Source: Eubacteriales bacterium
GTDB taxonomy: Bacteria > Bacillota > Clostridia > Lachnospirales > Lachnospiraceae
Assembly: GCA_030536995.1 (NCBI GenBank)
Contig: JAUNOY010000001.1
Coordinates: forward strand, 1 to 35,273
Length of the DNA: 35,273 nucleotides
Reading direction: 5' to 3'
Shown one piece after another: positions 23,987 to 32,397 of this stretch. Under the pieces are notes generated by a model that was not told where the DNA came from, ran no database searches, and saw only the letters and a list, made by a program, of their open reading frames with translations. The position numbers and the translations under genes are program-made. Numbering within the stretch: position 1 is the stretch's first letter; every line of letters begins with the position of its first letter.

Positions 23987-25819
23987 TTGAAACATATACC
24001 CTCTATAAAAAAAGATATCTTTCACACAAAAAGTATATTTCACAAAAAATTGTTTTTTTCCATTTCCGGATTTATGACAGCTTTAATCGTGATATGTACC
24101 ATTTTTTTCTCTCTCTATACCTATGAGACGCTTCACAGGCAGTCACAGGATAACTTACAATATCTAAGCGAACGAACAGCCGCAGAATTAAAAACAATGA
24201 TTGATAATATGGACGAATTAGCTCTATATGCCTCCACGAATACCGAAATTCGATCCGCCTTTGTAAGGGCGAAACATCCCGATTTTTCAGATTCCGACCT
24301 GAGCAAAGCAACTGTAGGTATTTTATCTTCTATTTCTATACCCAACAGCTCTTCACATTATCGGATTTCTTTGTATAACGAAAAAGGTAATTTTATATCT
24401 ATTGGAATTCCGTATAATAAGGCATATACATCCAAAAAACTTATTTCCGAAGAATATCATCAATGGTATAAAAACCTTCCTATTCTTCCAAATAAAGCAT
24501 CCGTATACGGGTTTCATGAAGATTATTGGAGCGAAAAGGACGAAAGGTACCTCTCTCTGTTTCGAGAAATTTTCGGAATTAATGCACTTTTTCAAAGCAA
24601 TGGAATTATAGAGATTCAATGCCCTTTAAGTACCATGACAGATGCTCTGGTATTTGAGGACAGCAGTTATTCGGCTTTTCTCTACGACGAAAAAGGAACG
24701 TTAATATGGCCATTGGAGGACCCAAAACCTGTTTCAGAAAATCTTTTTAAATGTTATATGGAGCATCAAACGGGCGATGTTTCCTCTCCGCATAATCGAG
24801 GATTGATGTATAATGGAAGACCGGTGCGCAACGGACTTCATCTGATACTGACACAGTCTGAAGAACATATTTGGAGTATTATTCTTCCTCAGATTTTCAT
24901 TATTTTATCTATTGGATTACTCTCGGTTATCATGCTGGTTTTTGTAGTTTTTCACATTACCAAACACGCGGCAAAGCCATTGCAGGAACTGGCCTCCTCC
25001 GTGAAACAGGTTTCTTATTCCAACCTGTCTCTGGAATTAAACTTTACAGACTATCCGGATGAAATCACTGCATTAAATGAGGCGTTCGAAAAAATGTTTC
25101 AACGGCTTCGACAATCTATGGATGAAATTGTACGGATGCAGGCATGCGAAACCCGAGCCAACATGGTAGCTCTTCAATCGCAGATGAATCCCCATTTTCT
25201 TTATAATACTTTGACTGTCATTAAAGCTCTTTCAAGGGAAGGCAATACAATGCAAATCGCCTTAACATGTGATTATTTAGTCAAAATGTTACGTTATATT
25301 TCCATGTATGATGAGCACAGTTCCAATTTAAAGCAAGAACTCTCACATACAGAAAACTATTTAAATTTAATGAAAATTCGTTATGAAGATCAATTTAGTT
25401 ACAGTATTTCCATTGATTCCGATGTAAATGTGGAAAAACTAAAAATCCCGAAACTAACCATTCAACCTCTGGTGGAAAATTGTTTTCAACATGGATTTAA
25501 ATCTGTAGCCCCACCATGGACTGTTCATATTCATTTTTGGGTATGTGCTCCCCACTGGTATGTAAGCATAACAGATAACGGAATTGGAATTACCGAAGAA
25601 GCAAAAACAGAATTACTAAATCGTATTTCCGAATTTTTATCCCATTCGTCAGATGCGATTCTCTCTCTAAAAATCGGTGGTATGGGTCTGGTAAATACTG
25701 TAGCCAGACTAAAACTGAAATATGGAGATTCTATACTTTTTGATATTAACTCGACACCAGGAGGCGGCACTACAATTGTATTAGGAGGTTTTTTAGAAGA
25801 TGAATATCTTTGTAATTGA
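23987..25819 (+). CDS. YesM-type sensor histidine kinase
   Basis: An integral-membrane sensor of about 610 aa. The first transmembrane helix is at ~20-43 (SISGFMTALIVICTIFFSLY), followed by a large extracellular dCache-like sensory region of ~250 residues. The second helix (IFIILSIGLLSVIMLVFVVF) precedes a HAMP domain. The His_kinase block QSQMNPHFLYNTLTVIKA carries the phospho-accepting His. The C-terminal HATPase has QPLVENCFQHGF, ITDNGIGI and GGMGLVNTVARLKLKYG. I place the start at the TTG at 23987, 7 bases after AAGGAG; the TTG at 23969 lies upstream of this site. It overlaps the regulator gene by 20 bases. It probably senses the sugar, or the sugar-loaded binding protein, and activates the divergent operon. 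Confidence 0.92.
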   Translation: MKHIPSIKKDIFHTKSIFHKKLFFSISGFMTALIVICTIFFSLYTYETLHRQSQDNLQYLSERTAAELKTMIDNMDELALYASTNTEIRSAFVRAKHPDFSDSDLSKATVGILSSISIPNSSSHYRISLYNEKGNFISIGIPYNKAYTSKKLISEEYHQWYKNLPILPNKASVYGFHEDYWSEKDERYLSLFREIFGINALFQSNGIIEIQCPLSTMTDALVFEDSSYSAFLYDEKGTLIWPLEDPKPVSENLFKCYMEHQTGDVSSPHNRGLMYNGRPVRNGLHLILTQSEEHIWSIILPQIFIILSIGLLSVIMLVFVVFHITKHAAKPLQELASSVKQVSYSNLSLELNFTDYPDEITALNEAFEKMFQRLRQSMDEIVRMQACETRANMVALQSQMNPHFLYNTLTVIKALSREGNTMQIALTCDYLVKMLRYISMYDEHSSNLKQELSHTENYLNLMKIRYEDQFSYSISIDSDVNVEKLKIPKLTIQPLVENCFQHGFKSVAPPWTVHIHFWVCAPHWYVSITDNGIGITEEAKTELLNRISEFLSHSSDAILSLKIGGMGLVNTVARLKLKYGDSILFDINSTPGGGTTIVLGGFLEDEYLCN

Positions 25820-27296
25820 AGATGAACCACCAATTTTACGTGAAATCATTGCTATTATAAATTCTTTTCACGAGGATTATAAAGTCATTGGAACTGCTCA
25901 AAATGGTCAACAGGCTATAAGTTTTTTAGAAGAAAACGGAAATCAAATAGATATTATGATTACAGATATCCAGATTCCTATAAAAAATGGGTTAGAATTA
26001 ATTTCTTACACCAATAAACATTTCCCTCATATCTCAAGTATGATTTTAACGGGATATGGCAGTTTTGATTATGCACGTTCCGCCATTCAAAAAGGTGTTT
26101 TTTGTTATCTGCTGAAACCAATAGATGAGGAAGAACTCCATATTGAATTGCAAAAAGTCTATGCTCAAAAATGCGTGGATTATATGAGAAAGCAGCCATT
26201 GATAAAAAAAGAAGACTGTGAATGGGACTCCGGATGCCAGCTTGCTTTAATTTCTTTAGGCTTTTATCCGATTGATACCATTTCCAGCAGTGATACTTTC
26301 TCTGCAATCTGGAAAGAAATAAATATTGCTTCTTTATTTAAAGAAAATCCTGAATTAAATGACCGCTTGTGGATTATTGATGGACTTGCAATGTCTGAAA
26401 AGCTTGTATTATTCCATCCGCTTGAACATGAACGGGAAGATGGCGGAAAAAATCTTGCTAAATATTTAGAGCCTTTATTAGAAAAACATGCAGGAATCAT
26501 AATAGGGATTGATACCAGATTTCGTGGTATACGCCATATACATCAATCCGCTTTAGAACTCAGAAGCTTTGTTAACTCCTGTGCAAAACTGGAGGTTTCC
26601 CAACTCTTGTTTTATGACAGAAATTCAGAAATTCACTCTGCTGCCATCGCTCCAAAAGAATATCGTATTATAGCACAAAGGCTGACAAAGTTATTTGCAG
26701 ATAAAAATGTATCTGTATTCAAAGGAGAATTCAAAAGTTATATCGGAATAATGAAAAAACAACGCTTATCAACCATGCAGATTTATCATCTTTTGCAGGA
26801 GCTGCTTCAGGGCTGCCTTCAGGCAGGAGATATTCCTTCTCTGACGCCGGAAAGCTCTATTGTGGGAGATGTTTTTCTTCTCTCTGACAGCTATGATTCT
26901 TTATATGAAAATATGTATGCAATCTTTTTATCTCATTTTGAATCTATGGTAAAAAACGAGAAAATCACCTCAGATAAAAATGCTGTTTTATTAAAGATTG
27001 ACAGTTACATAAAAGAGAATTATACCAGACCAATTAATACACAGTCAGTCGCAGAAGAATTTCGTTTTACACCTGCATATCTCAGCCAGATTTTTCGAGA
27101 ATACAAATCCATTACTCCATCGGAGTATATTACTCAACTGCGCATGGAAAAGGCAAAAAAACTTTTTATAGCTAATCCAGATTGCAAGATTAAAGATATT
27201 GCTACATTTGTGGGATATGAGGATTCCCTTTATTTCAGCAAGGTTTTCAAGAAAACCACCGGTATGTCGCCAAAGCAGTTTCTGGAACATCGATAA
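25800..27296 (+). CDS. AraC-type response regulator
   Basis: This 498-aa regulator has a receiver domain at 1-120 (acidic EDE at 7-9, phospho-accepting D~56 in MITDIQIPIKNG, switch Thr/Lys region ending CYLLKPIDEEEL). A ~250-residue linker follows. The C-terminal AraC HTH pair (~395-495) reads YTRPINTQSVAEEFRFTPAY, SQIFREYKSITPSEYITQLR, then DIATFVGYEDSLYFSKVFKK-TTGMSPKQFLEHR. AGGAGG lies upstream inside the kinase gene. The layout matches YesN-type partners of YesM kinases, which control adjacent sugar transporters. It is followed by a strong bidirectional terminator. Confidence 0.93.
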   Translation: MNIFVIEDEPPILREIIAIINSFHEDYKVIGTAQNGQQAISFLEENGNQIDIMITDIQIPIKNGLELISYTNKHFPHISSMILTGYGSFDYARSAIQKGVFCYLLKPIDEEELHIELQKVYAQKCVDYMRKQPLIKKEDCEWDSGCQLALISLGFYPIDTISSSDTFSAIWKEINIASLFKENPELNDRLWIIDGLAMSEKLVLFHPLEHEREDGGKNLAKYLEPLLEKHAGIIIGIDTRFRGIRHIHQSALELRSFVNSCAKLEVSQLLFYDRNSEIHSAAIAPKEYRIIAQRLTKLFADKNVSVFKGEFKSYIGIMKKQRLSTMQIYHLLQELLQGCLQAGDIPSLTPESSIVGDVFLLSDSYDSLYENMYAIFLSHFESMVKNEKITSDKNAVLLKIDSYIKENYTRPINTQSVAEEFRFTPAYLSQIFREYKSITPSEYITQLRMEKAKKLFIANPDCKIKDIATFVGYEDSLYFSKVFKKTTGMSPKQFLEHR

Positions 27297-27337
27297 TCCT
27301 TTTTGAACATAAAGAACAACCTCATTCACACATATAA

Positions 27338-27386
27338 AGCATCGCTGCTGTCTCTCACCCCGGAAAGACAGCGGCGATGCTTTTGT
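27338..27386. terminator. Terminator of the two-component operon
   Basis: AGCATCGCTGCTGTCT (27338-27353) pairs with AGACAGCGGCGATGCT (27366-27381), 15 of 16 bases, with a 12-nt loop and then TTTTG. It lies 42 bases after the regulator stop codon. Confidence 0.85.
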
Positions 27387-27389
27387 ACT

Positions 27390-27539
27390 GGTTTTCTTCA
27401 ATCTGTTTTATCGCATTTTGGCATTCTGCCTCCATCTTGCCAGCTCTTTAAATGAAACAAACACTGTCGGATACTGCTTCATCCACTGTTCACACAGTTC
27501 TTTGTTTTCGGATATTTTCAGCCCGACAAGCCGTTCCGA
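27390..27539 (-). pseudogene. Internally deleted remnant of an AAA-ATPase_like/PD-(D/E)XK gene
   Basis: Reading the - strand from 27539 gives ERLVGLKISENKELCEQWMK-QYPTVFVSFKEL, which matches residues ~73-102 of the intact ATPase at 15125-16798 (there LFQGLKISENRELCENWMNQ). At about 27436 the match jumps frame and continues MEAECQNAIKQIEENQY, matching residues ~513-529 of the same protein (LEADCEKAISQIDKKMY). About 410 codons between the two are missing, along with the N-terminal Walker region and the final C-terminus. This is the scar of a second copy, not a functional gene. It ends against the terminator at 27338-27386. Confidence 0.8.
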
Positions 27540-27557
27540 TCCTCATAACTGCATTTT

Positions 27558-28487
27558 TTATAATAGAATCCCACGATCCAGCAGAAGCTCATAAAAATCC
27601 AGTTTTCCTTTCCGTGCCATACTCAGCATCTTTAGTTTGTATCTTTCTTCTTCTGGAATATCGTCTTCTTTTGCAAACGTAAGCGTAAGAATATCTTCAT
27701 CATCCACAAAATCATACTTTTCTCTTTTGTCGTCATAAACATCCAGCCATATATTCATCGTACAAAATTCCGGTTTTTTCGGCTTCTCCCATTCATAATA
27801 AATCACTCCCCATAAAGGCGGTCTCTGAAATGATTCTGCTTTCACAATATCCCCTACATGAAACGGCAGTTCAAGATGAAACGCATAAGAAAATACCGGT
27901 TGTACTGTTTTGTTTTTACTGATTTGATAGCGTTCATTTCTCCCCGAAAGCTCTATAAGGTTCATGTCACTGTCAAACCAATACTCATCGTTATCCCATC
28001 GATTCCCTGTATCCGGGTTTATTCCCAAAATAATTCCGACAGTTGGTATATCCTTCAAATATTCACTTTTAAGGTAACTGTCTTTTTCCTTCTTCAGATA
28101 TTCATACGCTTTTTCATAGCTGGAAAAATACCGATATGACTCCCGTTCCGGAAAAATCTCTTTCTCCATCAGATTTGCCGCATATAGATACCCATTATCC
28201 TCAGTCCTATCGCAAAGCATATCCTTCCATATCTTCATAGTATATTTTATATTTTCACAAAAAGAAATGTCGGTATCGTATACATAGTCACACACCACAC
28301 TTCCATCGTCAAATTCTGTCTCCGCATATATATCTATCAAATATTCCAACATCTCTATTTTTTCATCTACCGTCTTTTTCCCTGACCGCATGACCAACAC
28401 TGCCTGCTGTGCCGGAGTAAACACAGTCTTTTGGTGAAATGTCCGAATATCCGTGGAGTCGATGAATTCTAAAACATCCTTATGCAT
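27558..28487 (-). CDS. Hypothetical protein of the duplicated family (copy 2, 309 aa)
   Basis: Paralogue of the protein at 3267-4205, colinear over its whole length and by eye roughly half identical. Shared marks include FIDS.D.R.F at the N-terminus, FTPAQQ, KIEMLEYL, YFSSYE.AY.YLKKEK, an LPFHVGDI block, GVIYYEWEKPKKPEF and the C-terminal KLDFYELLLDRGI. No known domain, signal peptide or membrane helix was found. AAACGGAGGCG precedes the ATG by ~9 bases. The AAA-ATPase remnant lies just downstream. A hairpin of the same design as the one before copy 1 lies ~190 bases upstream. Confidence 0.78.
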   Translation of the reverse strand: MHKDVLEFIDSTDIRTFHQKTVFTPAQQAVLVMRSGKKTVDEKIEMLEYLIDIYAETEFDDGSVVCDYVYDTDISFCENIKYTMKIWKDMLCDRTEDNGYLYAANLMEKEIFPERESYRYFSSYEKAYEYLKKEKDSYLKSEYLKDIPTVGIILGINPDTGNRWDNDEYWFDSDMNLIELSGRNERYQISKNKTVQPVFSYAFHLELPFHVGDIVKAESFQRPPLWGVIYYEWEKPKKPEFCTMNIWLDVYDDKREKYDFVDDEDILTLTFAKEDDIPEEERYKLKMLSMARKGKLDFYELLLDRGILL

Positions 28488-28876
28488 CTCATACTCGCCT
28501 CCGTTTCCCTTCTACATCTAATTATGTACAACGGCATCTTTTCTGTTGTCATGTTATTTTTTCCTCCCCCATCTCTCAGTATTCTTTTCATAATTAAATC
28601 ATACACGAAAGCAACGACAGCATTTGTCACTTTTTTGAATAATGTCATCTTATCTTTATTTTTCACAAAAAGAGAAGGCATTTCTGCCTTCCCTTCCATA
28701 GTTGTAATCTATAATTTTTTATTTGCAGTCATCTAACCGGAGAATCATTGTTTTATGCAGTTTGTTTTTTTGACAACTCCTGAACTTCTTCTAATGGCAA
28801 ACCATTAAGTTCTGCAATCTATTCCATGGAATAGCTCTCTCTTGACAACATCTTTAGTGCAGTGCTTACTGCTTTT
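28488..28876. other. Gene-free scar region between copy 2 and the GNAT gene
   Basis: It contains the hairpin at 28674-28691 and the Rpn-type stub at 28753-28882. A 76-codon - strand ORF across 28469-28699 has no ribosome binding site and is not called. No other gene was seen. Confidence 0.5.
28664..28691 (-). terminator. Terminator-like hairpin upstream of the 309-aa gene
   Basis: On the - strand, GAAGGCA, a 4-nt loop and TGCCTTC (28691-28674) are followed by TCTTTTTGTG. It can terminate transcription from the GNAT gene. Sequence and position echo the hairpin at 4241-4257 before copy 1. Confidence 0.65.
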
Positions 28877-28882
28877 TTATCT
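28753..28882 (-). pseudogene. C-terminal stub of an Rpn/PD-(D/E)XK nuclease-type transposase-like protein
   Basis: The - strand reads DKKAVSTALKMLSRESYSME, then a TAG (28819-28821), then IAELNGLPLEEVQELSKKQT-A and a TAA at 28753. The pattern matches the C-terminal tail typical of Rpn-family proteins in Firmicutes (a helix, then ...xIAexxgLplEeVxxL). The body of the gene is missing; the stub abuts and slightly overlaps the end of the GNAT gene. It marks an old insertion or deletion. Family assignment from a tail alone is moderate. Confidence 0.6.
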
Positions 28883-29389
28883 GATAAACTCAAACGCAAT
28901 GCGCGGGCTTCCATCTTCCGTATAAATTATCCCGCATTTCCTGAATCCATTCTTTTCCAGCACATGCTGCATGACATGATTATTTTCGTGGGTGTCGATG
29001 CGCAGATGCGCTGTTTTCTCCCTGCAATATTTCAGTGCTGCCGGAATCAGTCCGTGGGATTTCCCTGCGCTTGCCACACGGTGGATTACTCCATATGGTT
29101 CCTGGGAGCTCCAGCTCCCCTCTTCAATATGAGCATAGGTAGAATCTGCTCCAATCGCAAACATGAATACTCCCTGTAAAATACCGGATTGTTCGGCTGC
29201 ATATAGCTGCCCTTTCTCCAGATCCTCTCTCACTAATTGCTCGGAAGGATAATTACTGCCCCACTGGGTTTCATTTCCCGTCTGACGCATAAATGCGCGG
29301 GCTGTTTCATAAATCTGTAAAATCTCCGGCAACTCCTCTTCCCTTGCCTTACGTATGATAAAATCCTGATTTTTCTGTTTTTTCTCCAT
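28877..29389 (-). CDS. GNAT-family N-acetyltransferase
   Basis: This 170-aa single-domain acetyltransferase transfers acetyl from acetyl-CoA to an amine. The N-terminal strand/helix IRKAREEELPEILQIYETAR and the GSWSSQEPYGVIHRVASAGK segment lead into the CoA-binding region SHGLIPAALKYCREK. LRIDTHENNHVMQHVLEKNG-FRKCGII is the classic D-x-x-x-x-N-x-x-M...L-x-x-x-G-F signature of GNAT proteins. The substrate is unknown. The gene lies downstream of the pseudouridine synthase gene (45-base gap) and may be co-transcribed with it. Its 3' end abuts the Rpn-type stub. Confidence 0.9.
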   Translation of the reverse strand: MEKKQKNQDFIIRKAREEELPEILQIYETARAFMRQTGNETQWGSNYPSEQLVREDLEKGQLYAAEQSGILQGVFMFAIGADSTYAHIEEGSWSSQEPYGVIHRVASAGKSHGLIPAALKYCREKTAHLRIDTHENNHVMQHVLEKNGFRKCGIIYTEDGSPRIAFEFIR

Positions 29390-29433
29390 ATCTCATAGTT
29401 CTCCAAATAATTTTATTTTCATGCCTTGCAAGT

Positions 29434-30402
29434 CTATCTCTTTTCCTCCGGCGCTGCACTGAAACCATATATTTTTTCCGCATTCAAAAGCTCTCTGTCC
29501 GCCTTACAAAAATCCTCCGGAAACGGAGCGGAAACACAAATGCTTTCTCCGGTAAAGGGATGCTGCAGTTTCACCTCTCCGGCGTGTAGTGCAGCCCTTG
29601 AAAATAATGGTGATACATGTTCTTTTTCCTCGTACAACTGATCTCCCAAAAGTGTATGCCCCAGCCAGTCCATATGTACCCGAATCTGATGCGTTCGTCC
29701 TGTTTTCAGCCTGAGACGCACCAGCGCCATATTTTCATAATTTCTTACTGCTTCATACAACGTGACTGCAGGCTTTCCCTCTGCACACACCTGCATCTTA
29801 ATCCGCTCTCTTCCTTCTCCGCATCCCACAGCTCCAATGGGTTCACAAATGCTTCCTCTTCTGTTCTCCATTTTTCCCGCGACAAAGGCATAATATATTT
29901 TTTCAAAAGTCCCATTCTCTCTCTGAGCAGAAAGGCGCGATGCAGCAATCTGGTTTTTTGCAAATACAACAACGCCTGACGTTTCCATATCCAGCCTTCC
30001 GACAGGCCTGATTAAAGGGGTCATTTCACGTTCGAGAGCATATGCATACACCAGATTGCAAAGAGAACGGGCGGCATGACGACCTGTAGGCTGAGTAGGA
30101 ATCATAGGCGGTTTATTGACAATAAGCAGATCTTCATCCTCATACAGTACGCAAAGGCTTCCCTCTGACGGAAGCAGGATATTGGAAGTCTTTTCTTCTT
30201 CAAAAGAAACCGTCAGACAATCCCCTTTTTTCACCTTCTGATTTACACGTACTTTTTCTCCATTGAGACAGATTCCGTTTTCCTGAAATTTCGCTCTGCT
30301 TATTTCCCGCTTTGATAAATGAAATTCCCTTTTCAGCAGTTGCTCTACAGAGATATCTTCCAGTTCTTCCCCAATAGAAAGTGTAAATATTTTTTTCGCC
30401 AC
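29434..30402 (-). CDS. RluA-family RNA pseudouridine synthase
   Basis: It isomerises uridine to pseudouridine in rRNA or tRNA. An S4-type RNA-binding domain opens the protein (SVEQLLKREFHLSKREISRA, then ICLNGEKVRVNQKVKKGDCL). The catalytic domain follows: VLYEDEDLLIVNKPPMIPTQ, RPVGRLDMETSGVVVFAKN with the catalytic Asp in GRLD, and RLKTGRTHQIRVHMDWLGH. I choose the GTG at 30402 (MAKKIFTL...): AAGGAG lies 9 bases before it, whereas the ATG at 30411 directly abuts the AAGGAG. The 30411 or longer 30468 starts remain possible. Length (~322 aa) is normal for RluD-like enzymes; the exact target uridine cannot be told. Confidence 0.92.
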   Translation of the reverse strand: MAKKIFTLSIGEELEDISVEQLLKREFHLSKREISRAKFQENGICLNGEKVRVNQKVKKGDCLTVSFEEEKTSNILLPSEGSLCVLYEDEDLLIVNKPPMIPTQPTGRHAARSLCNLVYAYALEREMTPLIRPVGRLDMETSGVVVFAKNQIAASRLSAQRENGTFEKIYYAFVAGKMENRRGSICEPIGAVGCGEGRERIKMQVCAEGKPAVTLYEAVRNYENMALVRLRLKTGRTHQIRVHMDWLGHTLLGDQLYEEKEHVSPLFSRAALHAGEVKLQHPFTGESICVSAPFPEDFCKADRELLNAEKIYGFSAAPEEKR

Positions 30403-30435
30403 TCTGTTCATCTCCTTTCTTACTGATATGTATCC

Positions 30436-30475
30436 GAAAAAATACCGGATTAAGATTTTGTCTCTCAATCCGGTA
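30436..30475 (-). terminator. Terminator of the 562-aa membrane protein gene
   Basis: On the - strand, TACCGGATT (30475-30467) pairs with AATCCGGTA (30451-30443), and TTTTTTCG follows. It lies ~21 bases after the stop at 30496. The central ~25 bases match the hairpin at 15090-15120 at about 21 positions, loop included. Confidence 0.85.
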
Positions 30476-30495
30476 TACTCTGAAATGTTCCTAAA

Positions 30496-32184
30496 TTAAG
30501 CAGCGTCTGCCTCCGGAGTAACTGTAACTCCTTCTGTTTCCACGCTTCCTTCGGCGCTGCCCGCAGCTCCTTCTACAGATACTACGGTATTGGCAGGTTC
30601 TGCTTCATTGTAGGAAATCGTAATCCGATCTCCAACATCATATTTAACGATACCAAGGAAATCCGTAATCGGCACATCAAAAATCTGATCGTCATGTCCT
30701 TCCAGTACGATATAATAATGGGTATTTCCATCAATAACGCCCTGTGCCATACGTTTGATTACACCGGAAACCTTTTTCGTATTTTCTCCGGCAACTGCGG
30801 CGCTGCTTCCCCTGATCATCTTAAGATATGTTTTTTCACACTGTTTTACAGTATCTCCGATTGCTACATTCTGATATTTCTGGATATTCAGCATGGCGTA
30901 TTTTTTTACCAGTCCTGCATTGTCCTTAAGGGCAATAAAATACGTAGGTTCATCCGCGATATTTAAAAGCAGCGGGAAAGTCGCCTTATATCCAAGGTTC
31001 TGCACCTGACCTTCTGCAGATTCCATGGCAGAATACTCCTCAGCTCCCGGTATCTCATAATACTTTGTTTCTTTTGTTCTCTGATTCATAAGAACAAAAC
31101 CTACGTTAGAGCGGTCGCCGCTTACAGAGGTAACTCCTGTATATACCCATACGTCATCGTCAATGGCAAGATAATTATATCCCTCTGTTGTTTTCAGACA
31201 TCCTTTCTGTCCCATAACGCTGTTGATAAATCCGTTAATCAGTGTTCCATGATAATTGTAAAGCTCTACCAGAAGCTCTGCCGGATACGCGCGGTCTACC
31301 CATGTAGGGCAATCCTCGATTTTATAGTCCTTACAATCACCGGTCACTGCATTACACAGAACCACTCTTCCGATGGTCTGTCCGCCAAAAAGTCCTATAT
31401 TGAACTTCTTTACAGGACATACCCAGTAAGGAGTTCCTTCTTCATCAATCTCGAAACTGAGCTGGTCAAAAATATACGTAGGATATTTGAAACGCAGATG
31501 TCTGTAAATATTTCTGTTAAAATACTCTGCTTCCGAATACCGGATGCCGTCCTTCATTTTCACCAGCTCAGTATTCTGCGTTGCCATATCAATCGTGATA
31601 TAAGCCGGAATACCCTGTCTCATATTTGTCAGCCATTTAATCGGGCTTGCATACACCAGCGGAGTGACGCGAACCGGACGTCCCTGATAATTAATCTGGG
31701 AGTAAAGATTGCTTACCTCAAACTGTGATACCATGTCCACCATACTACCCATTTTACGGTTTCCAAGAAGAGCTGCTGATTCCTTGTCAAGAAGAGGAAT
31801 CTGGTCATAGCTGATCTGCTGAATATCCTCTGTGAAATCTCCTGTTTCCGGAACCATAAGATCCCGATATTTCTTTGCGTTGACAATCGGTGAGGAAAGA
31901 ATGCTTCCCCCAACATAAATAAGAACCAGAAGTCCCGCCAGCCCGACTCCCAGCTTTAAAAGCTTAAACTGTCGAATTTCTCCCGGAGAATGCACTCCCT
32001 TTTTTCCTGCATAAAGCAGCAGACAAAAAACAACAAAGGCAATGAGAAATCCCCAGAATCCACTGGCATGGATATTAATGGCAGGAATTGCCACATAATA
32101 ATAAGCGCATGCTGCCAGAACAATCACCAGCAGCATAAGGATTTTGCCTTTCTTTCCAGAACCGGATGATTTTTTCCTGTTCAT
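30496..32184 (-). CDS. Large membrane protein of unknown function (562 aa)
   Basis: The basic N-terminus (NRKKSSGSGKKGK) precedes three transmembrane helices (ILMLLVIVLAACAYYYVAIP, FWGFLIAFVVFCLLLYAG, LLKLGVGLAGLLVLIYVGG). A ~440-residue extracytoplasmic domain follows, with repeated Tyr/Gly-rich beta segments and a C-terminal OB-like stretch (GVIKRMAQGVIDGNTHYYIV ... DVPITDFLGIVKYDVGDRIT), then an acidic Glu/Gly tail. The start at 32184 has GGGAGG ~10 bases upstream; the longer frame to 32280 runs through the promoter. I know similar unnamed proteins in Lachnospiraceae but no function. It could be an envelope sensor or carrier. The upstream inverted repeat at 32215-32232 may be its operator. 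Confidence 0.8.
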   Translation of the reverse strand: MNRKKSSGSGKKGKILMLLVIVLAACAYYYVAIPAINIHASGFWGFLIAFVVFCLLLYAGKKGVHSPGEIRQFKLLKLGVGLAGLLVLIYVGGSILSSPIVNAKKYRDLMVPETGDFTEDIQQISYDQIPLLDKESAALLGNRKMGSMVDMVSQFEVSNLYSQINYQGRPVRVTPLVYASPIKWLTNMRQGIPAYITIDMATQNTELVKMKDGIRYSEAEYFNRNIYRHLRFKYPTYIFDQLSFEIDEEGTPYWVCPVKKFNIGLFGGQTIGRVVLCNAVTGDCKDYKIEDCPTWVDRAYPAELLVELYNYHGTLINGFINSVMGQKGCLKTTEGYNYLAIDDDVWVYTGVTSVSGDRSNVGFVLMNQRTKETKYYEIPGAEEYSAMESAEGQVQNLGYKATFPLLLNIADEPTYFIALKDNAGLVKKYAMLNIQKYQNVAIGDTVKQCEKTYLKMIRGSSAAVAGENTKKVSGVIKRMAQGVIDGNTHYYIVLEGHDDQIFDVPITDFLGIVKYDVGDRITISYNEAEPANTVVSVEGAAGSAEGSVETEGVTVTPEADAA

Positions 32185-32214
32185 AAATAATACCTCCCTT
32201 TTTTCAGATATACG

Positions 32215-32232
32215 ACTGTATTTTACTACAGT
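32215..32232. promoter_or_regulatory. Inverted repeat, candidate operator of the 562-aa protein gene
   Basis: ACTGTA, six bases, TACAGT form a perfect 6-bp-arm inverted repeat ~31 bases before the start codon at 32184. The TACAGT/ACTGTA arms resemble CopY/BlaI-type operators in style only; no such regulator is in the window. Confidence 0.35.
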
Positions 32233-32316
32233 CTTTCCGAGATTGTAGGATATTGTATCATCTTTTCTCGAAAAAGTCACCTGTTCATTTCAGATGGAGG
32301 TTATTATATTATTTTC

Positions 32317-32345
32317 TTGCAATTTTCCCATAAATCATTTACAAT
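32317..32345 (+). promoter_or_regulatory. Sigma-A-type promoter of the DUF2726 gene
   Basis: TTGCAA (32317-32322), 17 bases, TACAAT (32340-32345) lie ~52 bases before the ATG at 32398. Spacing is ideal and both boxes are close to consensus. Confidence 0.65.
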
Positions 32346-32397
32346 AAAGCATATTACAGAATGTATGTTCGAGTATAATTTATGGAGGTGACGACAG

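Noticed and set aside
28469-28699. 76-codon - strand ORF overlapping the start of the 309-aa gene
   Set aside because: Its start lies in the terminator hairpin, there is no ribosome binding site, and it overlaps a well-supported start.
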